From the NCBI GenBank assembly GCA_021324675.1, contig JAJPIR010000241.1:1-48766 (forward strand): DNA of 48,766 bases. The letters are read 5' to 3'. The DNA is from Actinomycetota bacterium (lineage in GTDB: Bacteria > Actinomycetota > Actinomycetes > Mycobacteriales > Pseudonocardiaceae). Of the stretch, positions 27,375-37,016 are shown one piece after another. A program made the translations under genes and the position numbers. The notes beneath the pieces are model-generated. The model saw only the letters and a program-made list of their open reading frames with translations. It was not told where the DNA came from and did not search any database. Every line of letters starts with the position of its first letter. The first letter of the stretch is position 1.

Positions 27375-28667
27375 GTGTCCTCTGAACAAGCCGTGACCTT
27401 GGCCTACCCGGGCGGCGAGCACCACATGCCGGTCGTCCAGGGCACCTTGGGCGCGCCTGCGATTGACCTGAGCACCCTGCGGGCGAAGACCGGACTGGTC
27501 AGCCTTGATCCCGGCCTGGTGAACACCGCCCTGTGCACCTCCGAGATCACCTACATTGACGGTGAAGCCGGCGTGCTGCGCTACCGCGGCTACCCGATTG
27601 AGGTGCTGGCGGAACGCTCTACGTTCCTGGAGACCAGTTACTTGCTGATCTACGGGGACTTGCCGACCAGCGGGCAGCTGGAAAACTTCACCGACTCCAT
27701 CCGCATCCACACCCTGCTGCACGAGGATCTCAAGCGCTTCTTCGACGGCTTCCCGCGTGATGCCCATCCGATGCCGGTGTTGTCCAGTGCGGTGTCCGCA
27801 CTATCGACCTTCTACCAGGACAGCCTCGACCCGTTCGATCACGAGCACGTGGAGATCTCCACGGTCCGGCTGATGGCCAAGCTGCCCACCATCGCTGCGT
27901 ATGCGTACAAGAAGTCCATCTGGCAGCCCTTCCTTTACGCGGACAACTCCCTGAGTCTGGTGCACAACTTCCTCCGGATGACCTTCGGGTTACCAGTGCA
28001 GCCCTACGAGGTCGATCCGGCGGTGGCCGACGCGTTGGACCTGTTGTTCCTGTTGCACGCCGACCATGAGCAGAACTGCTCGACGTCCACCGTCCGGATG
28101 GTCGGCTCCACGCATGCCAACCTCTTCGCCTCCGTATCAGCGGGGATCAACGCGCTGTTCGGTCCTCTGCATGGCGGGGCTAACCAGCTGGTGCTGGAAA
28201 TGCTCGCCCGGATCCATCGCGACGGGGATGACGTCGATGGCTTCGTCAGGAAGGTGAAAGACCACACCGACGGCGTGCGATTGATGGGCTTCGGGCATCG
28301 CGTCTACAAGAACTATGACCCGCGCGCGAAGATCGTGAAGAAGACGGCGGACGAGGTCTTGCACAAGTTGGGGGTCAACGACCCGCTGCTTGACATCGCG
28401 CTGAGGCTGGAAGCGAAAGCGCTGGCCGATGACTACTTCATCGAGCGCAAGCTGTATCCCAACGTCGATTTCTACACCGGTCTGATCTACCGCGCGATGG
28501 GTTTCCCGACCAAGATGTTCACGGTGCTGTTCGCGCTAGGCCGGTTGCCCGGCTGGATCGCGCACTGGCGTGAGATGAACAGTGATCCGGAAACGAAGAT
28601 CGCAAGGCCGCGCCAGGTTTACACGGGCTACACCGAACGGGAGTACATGGCTATCACGCAGCGTTGA
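27375..28667 (+). CDS. gltA: Citrate synthase, long (hexameric) type
   Basis: 430 residues, the length of the Gram-negative/actinobacterial NADH-responsive class (Rv0896/GltA2 type). N-terminal beta-rich domain ends with LRYRGYPIEVLAE; catalytic parts include HADHEQNCSTSTVRMVGS (first His), GPLHGGANQLVLEML (second His), LMGFGHRVYKNYDPRAKI and PNVDFYTGLIYRAMGFP (Asp). Start GTG at 27375, following GAAGAG. Likely the main TCA cycle enzyme, possibly cotranscribed with pdxH. Confidence 0.94.
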   Translation: MSSEQAVTLAYPGGEHHMPVVQGTLGAPAIDLSTLRAKTGLVSLDPGLVNTALCTSEITYIDGEAGVLRYRGYPIEVLAERSTFLETSYLLIYGDLPTSGQLENFTDSIRIHTLLHEDLKRFFDGFPRDAHPMPVLSSAVSALSTFYQDSLDPFDHEHVEISTVRLMAKLPTIAAYAYKKSIWQPFLYADNSLSLVHNFLRMTFGLPVQPYEVDPAVADALDLLFLLHADHEQNCSTSTVRMVGSTHANLFASVSAGINALFGPLHGGANQLVLEMLARIHRDGDDVDGFVRKVKDHTDGVRLMGFGHRVYKNYDPRAKIVKKTADEVLHKLGVNDPLLDIALRLEAKALADDYFIERKLYPNVDFYTGLIYRAMGFPTKMFTVLFALGRLPGWIAHWREMNSDPETKIARPRQVYTGYTEREYMAITQR

Positions 28668-28822
28668 GCACCGGCTGCAGCGGGATCATCCGTTAAGCGG
28701 TGCGCGACGTGGCTCCGGGCGCGTAGGTTGCCGGGGGCTAAAAAACAGGGCCCAGAGGGAAGCCCTCGATGAAGCCCCATCACAGTGTCCACCAACTGAG
28801 CTCACGACGGAGCAAGGTATTC

Positions 28823-29893
28823 ATGCGCACCATCGAGTGGATCGACGGGCATATCGATGTCGTTGACCAGACTGCATTGCCGCAGCAGCGACGAGTGGCC
28901 CTGCACGCCGCCAGTGATGTGGTCGACGCGATCCGCCGGATGGTGGTGCGTGGCGCCCCGGCGTTGGGTGCGGTGGGCGCGCTGGGCGTTGCACTCGCCG
29001 CGGTGCGGTCGGCGGAGCTGGGTTACGACCCCGATGCCGTGCGCACTGACGCCCGGCGGATAGCCGAAGCACGGCCCACCGCAGCACACCTGCGCTGGGC
29101 CGTGCAGCAGGTACTGCCGGCGCTGCCGCGGGGTCCCGAGGCAGCGCTCGCCGCAGCGCAGGCGGTGGTGGATGCCGACGTGCGGGCGTGCGCGACGCTG
29201 TCCCGGCTCGGTGCTGCCCTGCTGCGCAGCTATGTCGGCGACCGGCCCATGGTGTTGCACACGCACTGCAATGCAGGCGCGATGGCCTGCGTGGAATGGG
29301 GCACCGCGCTCGGTGTGGTGCGTGCCCTGCATGCCGACGCACTGATCAAGATGGTGATGGTGGGGGAGACGCGGCCGTTGCTGCAGGGTTCCCGGATCAC
29401 CGCGGTGGAACTTGCCGGCCTGGGTGTGCCCCATCAGGTGGTCGTGGACAGCGCAGGCCCTTCACTCATCGCCAGCGGCGAGATCGATGCGGTGATCGTC
29501 GGAGCGGACCGGATTGCCGCCAACTACGACGTGGTCAACAAGGTGGGCACCTACCCGCTGGCCCTGGCGGCGGCCAGAGCCGGCATCCCGTTCGTGGTCG
29601 CTGCCCCGAGTGCCACGATCGACATGGATACCCCCACCGGGGCATCGGTGCCCATCGAGTACCGGGAACCTGACGAGGTACTGCTCGTGGGTGGTTGGCG
29701 GATGGCACCGGCCGAATCCGGCGCTCTCAATCCGGCCTTCGACGTGACTCCGGCTGATCTGATCACCGCAATCGTGACCGAAGCCCGGGTGATCGAACCG
29801 CATACCCGTCCGACCGAGCCGGTAGGCGTGGCGCACGCGGTCACCGTGCCCGCCATGCGGATGTCCGAGTCCCTTGACGTCCGTGCGGTCTAG
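28823..29893 (+). CDS. mtnA: S-methyl-5-thioribose-1-phosphate isomerase
   Basis: 356 residues. Isomerises MTR-1-P to methylthioribulose-1-P in methionine salvage; related enzymes also act on 5-deoxyribose-1-P. Signatures: RGAPALGAVGALGVALA, THCNAGAMACVEWG with the catalytic Cys, ETRPLLQGSRITAVEL, and VGADRIAANYDVVNKVG with the catalytic Asp. Start ATG at 28823 (MRTIEWIDG) has GGAG upstream at 28809; an earlier in-frame ATG at 28769 lacks homology. No other methionine-salvage gene lies nearby. Confidence 0.92.
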   Translation: MRTIEWIDGHIDVVDQTALPQQRRVALHAASDVVDAIRRMVVRGAPALGAVGALGVALAAVRSAELGYDPDAVRTDARRIAEARPTAAHLRWAVQQVLPALPRGPEAALAAAQAVVDADVRACATLSRLGAALLRSYVGDRPMVLHTHCNAGAMACVEWGTALGVVRALHADALIKMVMVGETRPLLQGSRITAVELAGLGVPHQVVVDSAGPSLIASGEIDAVIVGADRIAANYDVVNKVGTYPLALAAARAGIPFVVAAPSATIDMDTPTGASVPIEYREPDEVLLVGGWRMAPAESGALNPAFDVTPADLITAIVTEARVIEPHTRPTEPVGVAHAVTVPAMRMSESLDVRAV

Positions 29894-29972
29894 CGATTCT
29901 CCAACCGTCCGACCCCGACAGGGAGACTTCGGGCCCGCCCGCAACCCCGGTATATCGCGATGAGGCGTGGGG

Positions 29973-30533
29973 TCAGTCCCCGGCTGCTGGGCCCGTGACG
30001 CGTGCCATGCCGACCACAAACGATAGTTGCCCGGTGTTCGTCGTGGGCAGCTTGACCACAGCCTGGTAGGTGTAACCCTCGCCCGGTGCGAGGCGCTTGC
30101 GCCCCGGGGTTGTGGTTACCGGCACCGCCACATTGTTGAAACGCGCGTCGCGCGGACCTACAGCGCCAGTATCAACGCTGATCGGGATGTCATTGATATT
30201 GACCACCGCGATGGTCAATCGCACGCCACCTTTAATTTTCTCCGGCCGCAGCACCGTCAGCGACATGCCGGCGGCGTCGGTGATAGGTGGGGAGAACGCG
30301 ATTGGGTTGCTTGCCCGTGCCTCCGCCGGTGATGGCAGCGCCCCGTTGGAGGACACCGCGCTGGCTGTCGCCGCGGCCGCTGCCTCCGATGGTCCGTTGG
30401 GCTGGTGCGTTGGCGAGCGTGGACTGGCGACAGCCAGCGCACCAGCCCCGACTGCGGCGCCGACCAAGGCAGCGCCGATAACGGGCAGCCACCCGACCGG
30501 TGACCTTCTGCGATGGCGTGAAGTGGTCGTCAC
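29973..30533 (-). CDS. Secreted or membrane-anchored protein of unknown function
   Basis: 186 residues. One N-terminal membrane helix (WLPVIGAALVGAAVGAGALAVA) after a basic start, a Pro/Ser/Ala-rich linker (about 45-90), then a probable beta-sandwich domain with strands such as GVRLTIAVVNINDIPISVD and GYTYQAVVKLP, reminiscent of DUF4352-like extracellular domains. Start GTG at 30533 has AGGAGG 5 nt upstream. It follows the MBL-fold gene by 49 bp on the same strand. I do not recognise a family with certainty. Confidence 0.65.
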   Translation of the reverse strand: MTTTSRHRRRSPVGWLPVIGAALVGAAVGAGALAVASPRSPTHQPNGPSEAAAAATASAVSSNGALPSPAEARASNPIAFSPPITDAAGMSLTVLRPEKIKGGVRLTIAVVNINDIPISVDTGAVGPRDARFNNVAVPVTTTPGRKRLAPGEGYTYQAVVKLPTTNTGQLSFVVGMARVTGPAAGD

Positions 30534-30582
30534 AACGCCTCCTCGGCTGAAGTTCGCCGGGAGAATCTCACACCGCAGCGGT

Positions 30583-31206
30583 CTACCAGCCGCGCGCCCG
30601 CCATTCCTCGAGGTGCGGGGCCTCCTCGCCGATGCGGGTGGAATCACCGTGGCCGGTGTGGACGGTGGTGTCTGCGGGCAGGGTAAGCAGCTTGTTCCCG
30701 ATCGACTCGATGATCGTGCCGAAGTCGGAGAATGACCGGCCGGTTGCGCCGGGTCCGCCCGAAAACAAGGTGTCGCCACTGAACACGGCGTTCAGCTCTG
30801 GGGCGTACAGGCAGCACGAGCCGGGAGAGTGCCCGGGGGTGTGCAGGATCCGCAACATGATGTCCGCGACGCGCACTGTGTCGCCGTCCGCAAGCTCGGC
30901 GTCGGGCGGGGGCAGGTCAGGGTGCGCGAGCTGCCACAGCTGGTGTTCTGCGGGATGCAGCAGCACCGGTGCGGCCAGCCTGCGGGACAACTCCGGTGCG
31001 GCATTGACGTGATCATCATGAGCGTGGGTACACACGATGGCACGCACTCGCCGCTCGCCCACAGCAGCGGCGATCGCCTCGGCGTCGTGCGCAGCATCGA
31101 CGACGATCACCTCGCGCTCGTCGCCGATCAGCCAGACATTGTTGTCCACCGCCCAGGTGCCGCCATCCAGGCTGAACGTCCCGGACGTCTCCACACGGGT
31201 GATCAT
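30583..31206 (-). CDS. Metallo-beta-lactamase-fold hydrolase, mscR partner
   Basis: 207 residues, glyoxalase II-like. Metal ligands visible: H61, H63, D65, H66 in [10 protein letters not shown]126 in TPGHSPG, D145 in FSGDTLF and H186 in HTGHGD, so a complete binuclear site. The ATG at 31206 overlaps the stop of mscR (ATGA), as I recall for Rv2259-Rv2260. Because MscR makes S-formylmycothiol, the natural inference is a thioesterase that frees formate and mycothiol, but this activity is not proven from sequence. Confidence 0.87.
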   Translation of the reverse strand: MITRVETSGTFSLDGGTWAVDNNVWLIGDEREVIVVDAAHDAEAIAAAVGERRVRAIVCTHAHDDHVNAAPELSRRLAAPVLLHPAEHQLWQLAHPDLPPPDAELADGDTVRVADIMLRILHTPGHSPGSCCLYAPELNAVFSGDTLFSGGPGATGRSFSDFGTIIESIGNKLLTLPADTTVHTGHGDSTRIGEEAPHLEEWRARGW

Positions 31207-32306
31207 GTTTCTGACTTGGCCAGCGCGACCACGCTGCGCAGTACCTCCCCACGCTCCATCTTCTCGAAGGCCTGCTCCACGTCATCCAAGTTGATCGTCT
31301 CGGAGACGAACTTGTCCAGCGGTAGCCGGCCTTGCAGGTGCAGCTCCACCAGCATGGGAAAGTCCCGCTCGGGTAGGCAGTCGCCGTACCACGACGACTT
31401 CAACGCACCGCCTCTGCCGAAGACTTCCAGCAGTGGGATGTCCGGCACCATCATGTCTGGCGAGGGCACACCGACCAGGACGACAGTGCCAGCCAGATCA
31501 CGGGCGAAGAAGGCCTGTTCCCAGGTCTCCGGCCGGCCCACCGCTTCGATCACCACGTCGGCCCCAAAGCCGCCGGTGGCCGAACGCACCGCCTCCACCA
31601 CGTCGGATTCCCGGGCGTTGACGGTATGCGTCGCACCGAAATCGGTAGCCCACTCCAGCTTGCGGGGGTCGACGTCGATGCCGATGATCGTGGTTGCGCC
31701 GGCCAGCCGAGCTCCGGCGATGGCCGCATCACCCACCCCACCGCAGCCGATCACCGCCACCGAATCGCCCCGGGTGACGCCACCGGTGTTCAGGGCAGCG
31801 CCGAGCCCGGCCATCACCCCGCAGCCGAGCAGCCCGGCAACTTCGGGAGCTACCGCAGGGTTGACCTTGGTGCATTGCCCGCTGTGGACCAAGGTCTTCT
31901 CCACGAAGGCGCCGATTCCCAAGGCCGGTGACAGCGCCGTGCCGTCCGGCAAGGTCATGGATTGCGCGGCATTGTGGGTGTTGAAGCAGTACCATGGCCT
32001 GCCCCGCCGGCATGCACGGCAGCGACCGCATACCGCACGCCAGTTGAGGATGACGAAGTCACCGGGAGCCACGGTGTCGACGCCCTCACCCACGGCCTCT
32101 ACCACTCCAGCGGCCTCGTGCCCGAGCAGGAAGGGAAAGTCGTCGTTGATCGCGCCCTGGCGGTAATGGAAATCGGTGTGGCACACACCGCAGGCCTGCA
32201 CTGCAACCAGGGCTTCACCAGGGCCGGGATCTGGCACCAGTACGGTCTCCACCGTGACGGGTGCTCCTTTGGCGTGTGCTACGACGCCGCGGACCTCGTG
32301 GCCCAC
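31203..32306 (-). CDS. mscR: S-(hydroxymethyl)mycothiol dehydrogenase
   Basis: 367 residues. Zinc alcohol dehydrogenase that oxidises the formaldehyde-mycothiol adduct (and reduces S-nitrosomycothiol). Catalytic zinc: Cys in [10 protein letters not shown] and GHEAAG; structural zinc: [15 protein letters not shown], four Cys. NAD site [13 protein letters not shown]. The sequence [17 protein letters not shown] and the [14 protein letters not shown] loop fit the mycothiol-dependent class III group. Start GTG at 32306. Forms an overlapping pair with the MBL-fold gene. Formaldehyde detoxification in the cytoplasm is the expected role. Confidence 0.9.
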   Translation of the reverse strand: MGHEVRGVVAHAKGAPVTVETVLVPDPGPGEALVAVQACGVCHTDFHYRQGAINDDFPFLLGHEAAGVVEAVGEGVDTVAPGDFVILNWRAVCGRCRACRRGRPWYCFNTHNAAQSMTLPDGTALSPALGIGAFVEKTLVHSGQCTKVNPAVAPEVAGLLGCGVMAGLGAALNTGGVTRGDSVAVIGCGGVGDAAIAGARLAGATTIIGIDVDPRKLEWATDFGATHTVNARESDVVEAVRSATGGFGADVVIEAVGRPETWEQAFFARDLAGTVVLVGVPSPDMMVPDIPLLEVFGRGGALKSSWYGDCLPERDFPMLVELHLQGRLPLDKFVSETINLDDVEQAFEKMERGEVLRSVVALAKSET

Positions 32307-32427
32307 CGTGACCTCCCGCGTTGCTATGACTACATCGATTCGGAGTCGACTGAGGCCAGCCTGCCACTACGTCCGGGGTGCCCGCATGTCAGACGTTGCA
32401 TCAGTTAAGACCGTGCGTCGCCAGTAG

Positions 32428-32826
32428 TCAGCTCTTGCGGCGCTTGCGCCTGCGCTTAGGGGCGGGAGCGGAAATCGCCAGCAGCATTCCGCCAAGCTGC
32501 CCGCAATTGGTCAGGAAGCTTTCCTGGCGAGCTTTGCGTTCGCCAGGGGAAGCAGCACGGGTGAACGGCTGATCAGCGACAGTGGCTGGAATCAACTCGG
32601 CCGCCAGCAATGTCGCGGCAAGTCGAGGCGCCCGCCCCAGCGCCATCAGGAGCCCGGCGGCGATCTTCACCGCAGCACCTGCCTGTACCACCAATGCGGG
32701 ATTGACGGGGGTCTTTGCTACCAACGGCGCAGTGGAATCGATCTTCGGTTTAGGATGAAGCAAGGTGTTTACGCCGTCAGCGACGGCTACGGCGCCAAGC
32801 AGGGGACGGGCAACGCGGCTGAACAC
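32428..32826 (-). CDS. DoxX-family membrane protein
   Basis: 132 residues with about four hydrophobic helices: FSRVARPLLGAVAVADGVNTLL, NPALVVQAGAAVKIAAGLLMALG, RLAATLLAAELIPAT, and FLTNCGQLGGMLLAI, followed by a strongly basic tail. This is the DoxX pattern. Members are linked to redox homeostasis in mycobacteria (with SodA and a thiosulfate sulfurtransferase) but many are unassigned. The frame is open to 32919, but an AGGAG 7 nt before GTG 32826 and the start of the family-like sequence favour 32826. Confidence 0.78.
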   Translation of the reverse strand: MFSRVARPLLGAVAVADGVNTLLHPKPKIDSTAPLVAKTPVNPALVVQAGAAVKIAAGLLMALGRAPRLAATLLAAELIPATVADQPFTRAASPGERKARQESFLTNCGQLGGMLLAISAPAPKRRRKRRKS

Positions 32827-32982
32827 GGCGGCTCCTCTCTGAGCTGTTCGTTTTGCACCGTAGCCTTCCTGCGCCCTACCGACGGGGAAGCCACCCATCC
32901 GGGTCACATGCGCCTTCATCGATCACTAAGTCGGCGCAAAACCCACCCGCGCCCTCGGCGTGTCCCCCGCCCCCACCCCGGC

Positions 32983-33070
32983 GTGTCGCGCCCTCGTGCC
33001 TCCTGTGTCGCGCCCTCGTGCCTCCCGTGTCGCGCCCTCGTGCCTCCCGTGTCGTGTCCTCGTGCGCGAT
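32983..33070. repeat. 22-bp tandem repeat array
   Basis: Units begin GTGTCGCGCCCTCGTGCC at 32983, 33005 and 33027 and are nearly identical over 22 bp; a fourth at 33049 is degenerate, and traces of further units follow to about 33090. The array lies between the DoxX start and the end of the FprA-like gene. The period is two helical turns. Confidence 0.9.
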
Positions 33071-33126
33071 ATGTCGTCACACCGTGCTCGCCGCCTGAGG
33101 CGTCGAACCGACCAATGCCGCGGAGG

Positions 33127-34488
<1,362 letters not shown>

Positions 34489-34530
34489 AGCTGCCGCACC
34501 TCCTGGACACGCTGAGTACCTTGCTCGACG

Positions 34531-35289
34531 TTACGCCACGAGCAGCCGGCGCAGCGCCGCAACGGTCAGTCCGTTCCGAAGTTGCGGGTCCCCGCGCAGT
34601 ACCGATACGCCACCAGGACGGGCCAGATCGTCGAGCACGGCTACCGCGCCGGACAGGTCTTGGTCCCGGGTGTAACCGTTCACCACCGCCACGCACCGCA
34701 GCCCAGCAGCCTGCGCGGCTTGTACCCCGTTGGCTGAGTCTTCGATTGCGACCGCCTCGCTGGCAGGGAGGCTCAAACGAGCCAGCGTCTCGTGGTAGAC
34801 GGCAGGATCGGGTTTGAGCTCGGTAACGTCTGATCCGGTGACAACGACATCGAATACATCAAGCCCAAAAAGAGTGTCGAGTAACGGCAGCACCCAATCA
34901 CTGGTTCCCGTGGTTGCTACGGCGGTGGCCACTTTCTCGGCGCGCAGCTCGGCGATGAGCTGGGCAGCACCCGGACGGGCCTCTAATGCGCCCATTCGGA
35001 TACGTGCCGCGAACCGGCGAGTTTTGTCTTTGTGCAGTTTTGCTGCCAGCGCAGCGACTTCGTCAGGGGAATGCTGTCTGGATCGGAGGTAGCGTTCGAT
35101 ACGTCGCCGGCCGCCGGTAGTGGCGAGTAGTTCACCGTATTCAGCCACGTCCCACCGGTAGCTCAGGCCGGCCGCCGCAAATGCCTCGTTGAAGGCCACC
35201 CGATGACCGTCTCGTTCAGTGTCGGCGAGCGTCCCGTCCACATCGAAGATGACCGCCCGCAGGGCGTGGGCGAGAGTTGGGGAGTCCAC
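34531..35289 (-). CDS. HAD-superfamily phosphatase (CbbY/phosphoglycolate-like)
   Basis: 252 residues. Motif I FDVDGTLADTE with the nucleophilic and acid/base Asp, cap domain in between, motif II VATTGTS, motif III Lys in LKPDPAVY, and motif IV IEDSANGVQAA. These are those of the CbbY/PGMB group of sugar-phosphate phosphatases or mutases. CbbY-type members remove inhibitory pentose bisphosphates in RubisCO organisms, but no RubisCO gene is here. Start GTG at 35289, taken 7 codons before the first strand; a longer frame exists. It lies only 10 nt after the transposase-derived gene on the same strand. Confidence 0.82.
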   Translation of the reverse strand: MDSPTLAHALRAVIFDVDGTLADTERDGHRVAFNEAFAAAGLSYRWDVAEYGELLATTGGRRRIERYLRSRQHSPDEVAALAAKLHKDKTRRFAARIRMGALEARPGAAQLIAELRAEKVATAVATTGTSDWVLPLLDTLFGLDVFDVVVTGSDVTELKPDPAVYHETLARLSLPASEAVAIEDSANGVQAAQAAGLRCVAVVNGYTRDQDLSGAVAVLDDLARPGGVSVLRGDPQLRNGLTVAALRRLLVA

Positions 35290-35299
35290 TTTCGATGGG

Positions 35300-36259
35300 C
35301 TACCCGCCGACTCGCGGCCTAGATTTTGATCGCCGGCCTCGTGCGCCGTGGAACTCGGCGCGCACTGGCTTGGTGTCCCGCACTGGGCTGGCAGGCCGCT
35401 GGAGGCTCGTCTGCAGTCCAAGTTCAGCCGATCGTGAAGATCTCTTGTCTGTGTTCAGTATCGTGTCAGAAGTAGTTTGACGGTTAGTCATCTCCACAAC
35501 CGGCTCGGCAGTATCGTCGCCAGCGGCGGCGTCTCGCGAGGACGGCTCGTGACGGCGGTCTTGCCATCCATCCGTAAGCTCTCGCACGGCGTCGATGAGA
35601 TTACGCACTGAGGCGAAGTTCCCGCGGCGGATGGCCTGCTGGGTGATGATGCCCAGAGACACTTCCACAAGCTTAAGCCATGGGTCTGGGTGACCGGCGG
35701 TCTCCCCCTCGTGCCCACCGTGGTAGCCAGGCGGATGCAACGCCGCAGCGCGCTGGGACAGGTTCAGGTACAGCCCGCTGATGTCTCGCACCTGGGCCTG
35801 CCGCTGCAGGTCGCTGGCCAGCGTAAACGTCTCAACGTTTTCCGGCTGGATGCCCCACTTCCGCCAGATCCGGGATACGGTCGCGAAAGAAATACCCAGA
35901 TGTTGGGCAAGCAGCCGGGAAGACCATTGGGTGGCGCCCAGGTACGCCGGTGGCCGGCCACCGGCAGCAAGTGTGGTGGCCACCACTTCCAGCTCGTCCA
36001 CCACCGGTGGCCGGCCTGGCCTGGGCAAATCGCCCAGTGCGCTGATACCTCCAGCAGTATAGCGATTGCGCCAGTTGATTATGGTCGGCCGGGTGGCTCC
36101 GGTTCGCCGGGCGATCTCGGAATTGGTCAGACCGTCGGCGGACATCAAGATGATCCGCGCTCGCTGCGCCAGGGCCGGCCGAGCCGACGCGGAGCGAGCC
36201 AGCGCCTCAAGGCGTGCACGATCACCCTCGCGCAGGGTCAACGCAGCCACTGCAGCCAT
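35300..36259 (-). CDS. IS630-type transposase derivative lacking the catalytic core
   Basis: 319 residues. The first 150 residues match the IS630-family DNA-binding part: LTNSEIARRTGATRPTIINWRNRY (first HTH) and LAQHLGISFATVSRIWRKWGI (second HTH), then ETFTLASDLQRQAQVRDISGLYLN. The catalytic core that should follow (with two Asp) is missing; after a short odd stretch the sequence resumes with WLKLVEVSLGIITQQAIRRG, the usual segment around the last catalytic Glu. A further 80 residues at the C-terminus are not recognised. The deletion keeps the frame, so this is either a decaying transposase or a domesticated DNA-binding protein. It marks the boundary of the CO-oxidation island. I found no terminal inverted repeats. 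Confidence 0.72.
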   Translation of the reverse strand: MAAVAALTLREGDRARLEALARSASARPALAQRARIILMSADGLTNSEIARRTGATRPTIINWRNRYTAGGISALGDLPRPGRPPVVDELEVVATTLAAGGRPPAYLGATQWSSRLLAQHLGISFATVSRIWRKWGIQPENVETFTLASDLQRQAQVRDISGLYLNLSQRAAALHPPGYHGGHEGETAGHPDPWLKLVEVSLGIITQQAIRRGNFASVRNLIDAVRELTDGWQDRRHEPSSRDAAAGDDTAEPVVEMTNRQTTSDTILNTDKRSSRSAELGLQTSLQRPASPVRDTKPVRAEFHGARGRRSKSRPRVGG

Positions 36260-36477
36260 GCCTCATGTTCTCGCAACTTTGACTGTAAAACAACTATCAA
36301 CACATGGCCCTGCCTGGACGTCTACCGCGGAAAACGCCTAGCTCGGCGGCGCGCGGATGGTCTTGACACGCCGATCCTCAGCCGTGTGGACTAATGGTCC
36401 ACGGACCATAAAACTGGACGTGCGAGCCAACGAGCCCACCGGAAGCCGGCACTGGAGCCAGAGAGAGGGGCCAGACG
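36260..36477. other. Intergenic region at the island boundary
   Basis: 218 bp between the transposase derivative and the small gene at 36478. It is more AT-rich than its neighbours. It contains TTGACA at 36363-36368, a possible -35 element without an obvious -10 at standard distance, and the palindrome at 36394-36409. Confidence 0.4.
36394..36409. promoter_or_regulatory. 16-bp perfect palindrome, probable operator
   Basis: ATGGTCCACGGACCAT is a perfect inverted repeat upstream of the 127-aa gene. Its TGGTCC..GGACCA core resembles operators of FadR-type GntR regulators. A TTGACA lies 31 bp before it. Which protein binds is unknown. Confidence 0.5.
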
Positions 36478-36861
36478 ATGGCGATCGAGTCAACCGGACA
36501 CAGCCGAGGCAATCCCCGCATCTACGAGCTGATTGAAAACGCACCCAAGACTGGGAAGAGCCCGACTATCTGGGCGTGGCCCGAGGTAGTGGACTGGCTT
36601 CGTATCGCTGGTCAGCCGGTACCGGGTCCATGGCCGCCCCACCAGCAGCCTCGGCCGAATCCCGAGGAAGAGAGCCTGCCGGTGGCTGTTGCCGAGCCCG
36701 CACGCGAGCCTCGCCGGGAATACCGGCCGTCCAACGAGCCTGCCGAAACCCGTCCCTCATCGCCACCTCCGCCGCCAAGTGAGAGCCAGTCGACCCCGAG
36801 CAGCTACGGGTCGGCGGACGACGCTCCACCGCGGCACGGTCTCGGCCTGATGGACACCTGA
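36478..36861 (+). CDS. Small Pro-rich protein with HTH-like N-terminus, unknown
   Basis: 127 residues. The first 45 (NPRIYELIENAPKTGKSP then TIWAWPEVVDWLR) look like a short helix-turn-helix of the excisionase/AlpA or MerR-like type; the rest is Pro/Ser/Glu-rich and disordered. GAGAGGGG lies upstream of the ATG. It is not a family I can name. Position directly before coxM could make it a regulator of the cox operon, but this is speculation. A complete gene for a longer regulator is not visible. Confidence 0.55.
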   Translation: MAIESTGHSRGNPRIYELIENAPKTGKSPTIWAWPEVVDWLRIAGQPVPGPWPPHQQPRPNPEEESLPVAVAEPAREPRREYRPSNEPAETRPSSPPPPPSESQSTPSSYGSADDAPPRHGLGLMDT

Positions 36862-36932
36862 GTCTGCTACAGCGACTCGGCTCATTTGCCTGACCTTATT
36901 GGTCGGCGGAGTTTTTAATTGCCTCTTCGTAG

Positions 36933-36957
36933 TGTCCGAATAGGATCCCTACGGACA
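36933..36957 (+). promoter_or_regulatory. Dyad in the coxM leader
   Basis: TGTCCG (36933-36938) and CGGACA (36952-36957) flank TAGG-ATC-CCTA (36941-36951), giving an imperfect nested dyad about 60 bp before coxM. A further GGACAC at 36995-37000 repeats the half-site. Could be an operator or a leader hairpin. Confidence 0.45.
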
Positions 36958-37016
36958 GGTTGATGTGTCGTGCAAACTTTTCCGTGGACTGGTCAGGACA
37001 CTTTAGGAGGGTCTGG

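Noticed and set aside
28668-28822. SAM or methylthioribose-type riboswitch before mtnA
   Set aside because: Only a weak 6-bp stem (GCACCG/CGGTGC) with a long loop; no known riboswitch core.
34531-35289. RubisCO-associated CbbY, implying CO2 fixation from CO
   Set aside because: Motifs fit the broad HAD group only; no RubisCO or phosphoribulokinase gene in the window.
35300-36259. Complete IS630 insertion sequence
   Set aside because: No terminal inverted repeats or TA duplication seen, and the catalytic core is missing.
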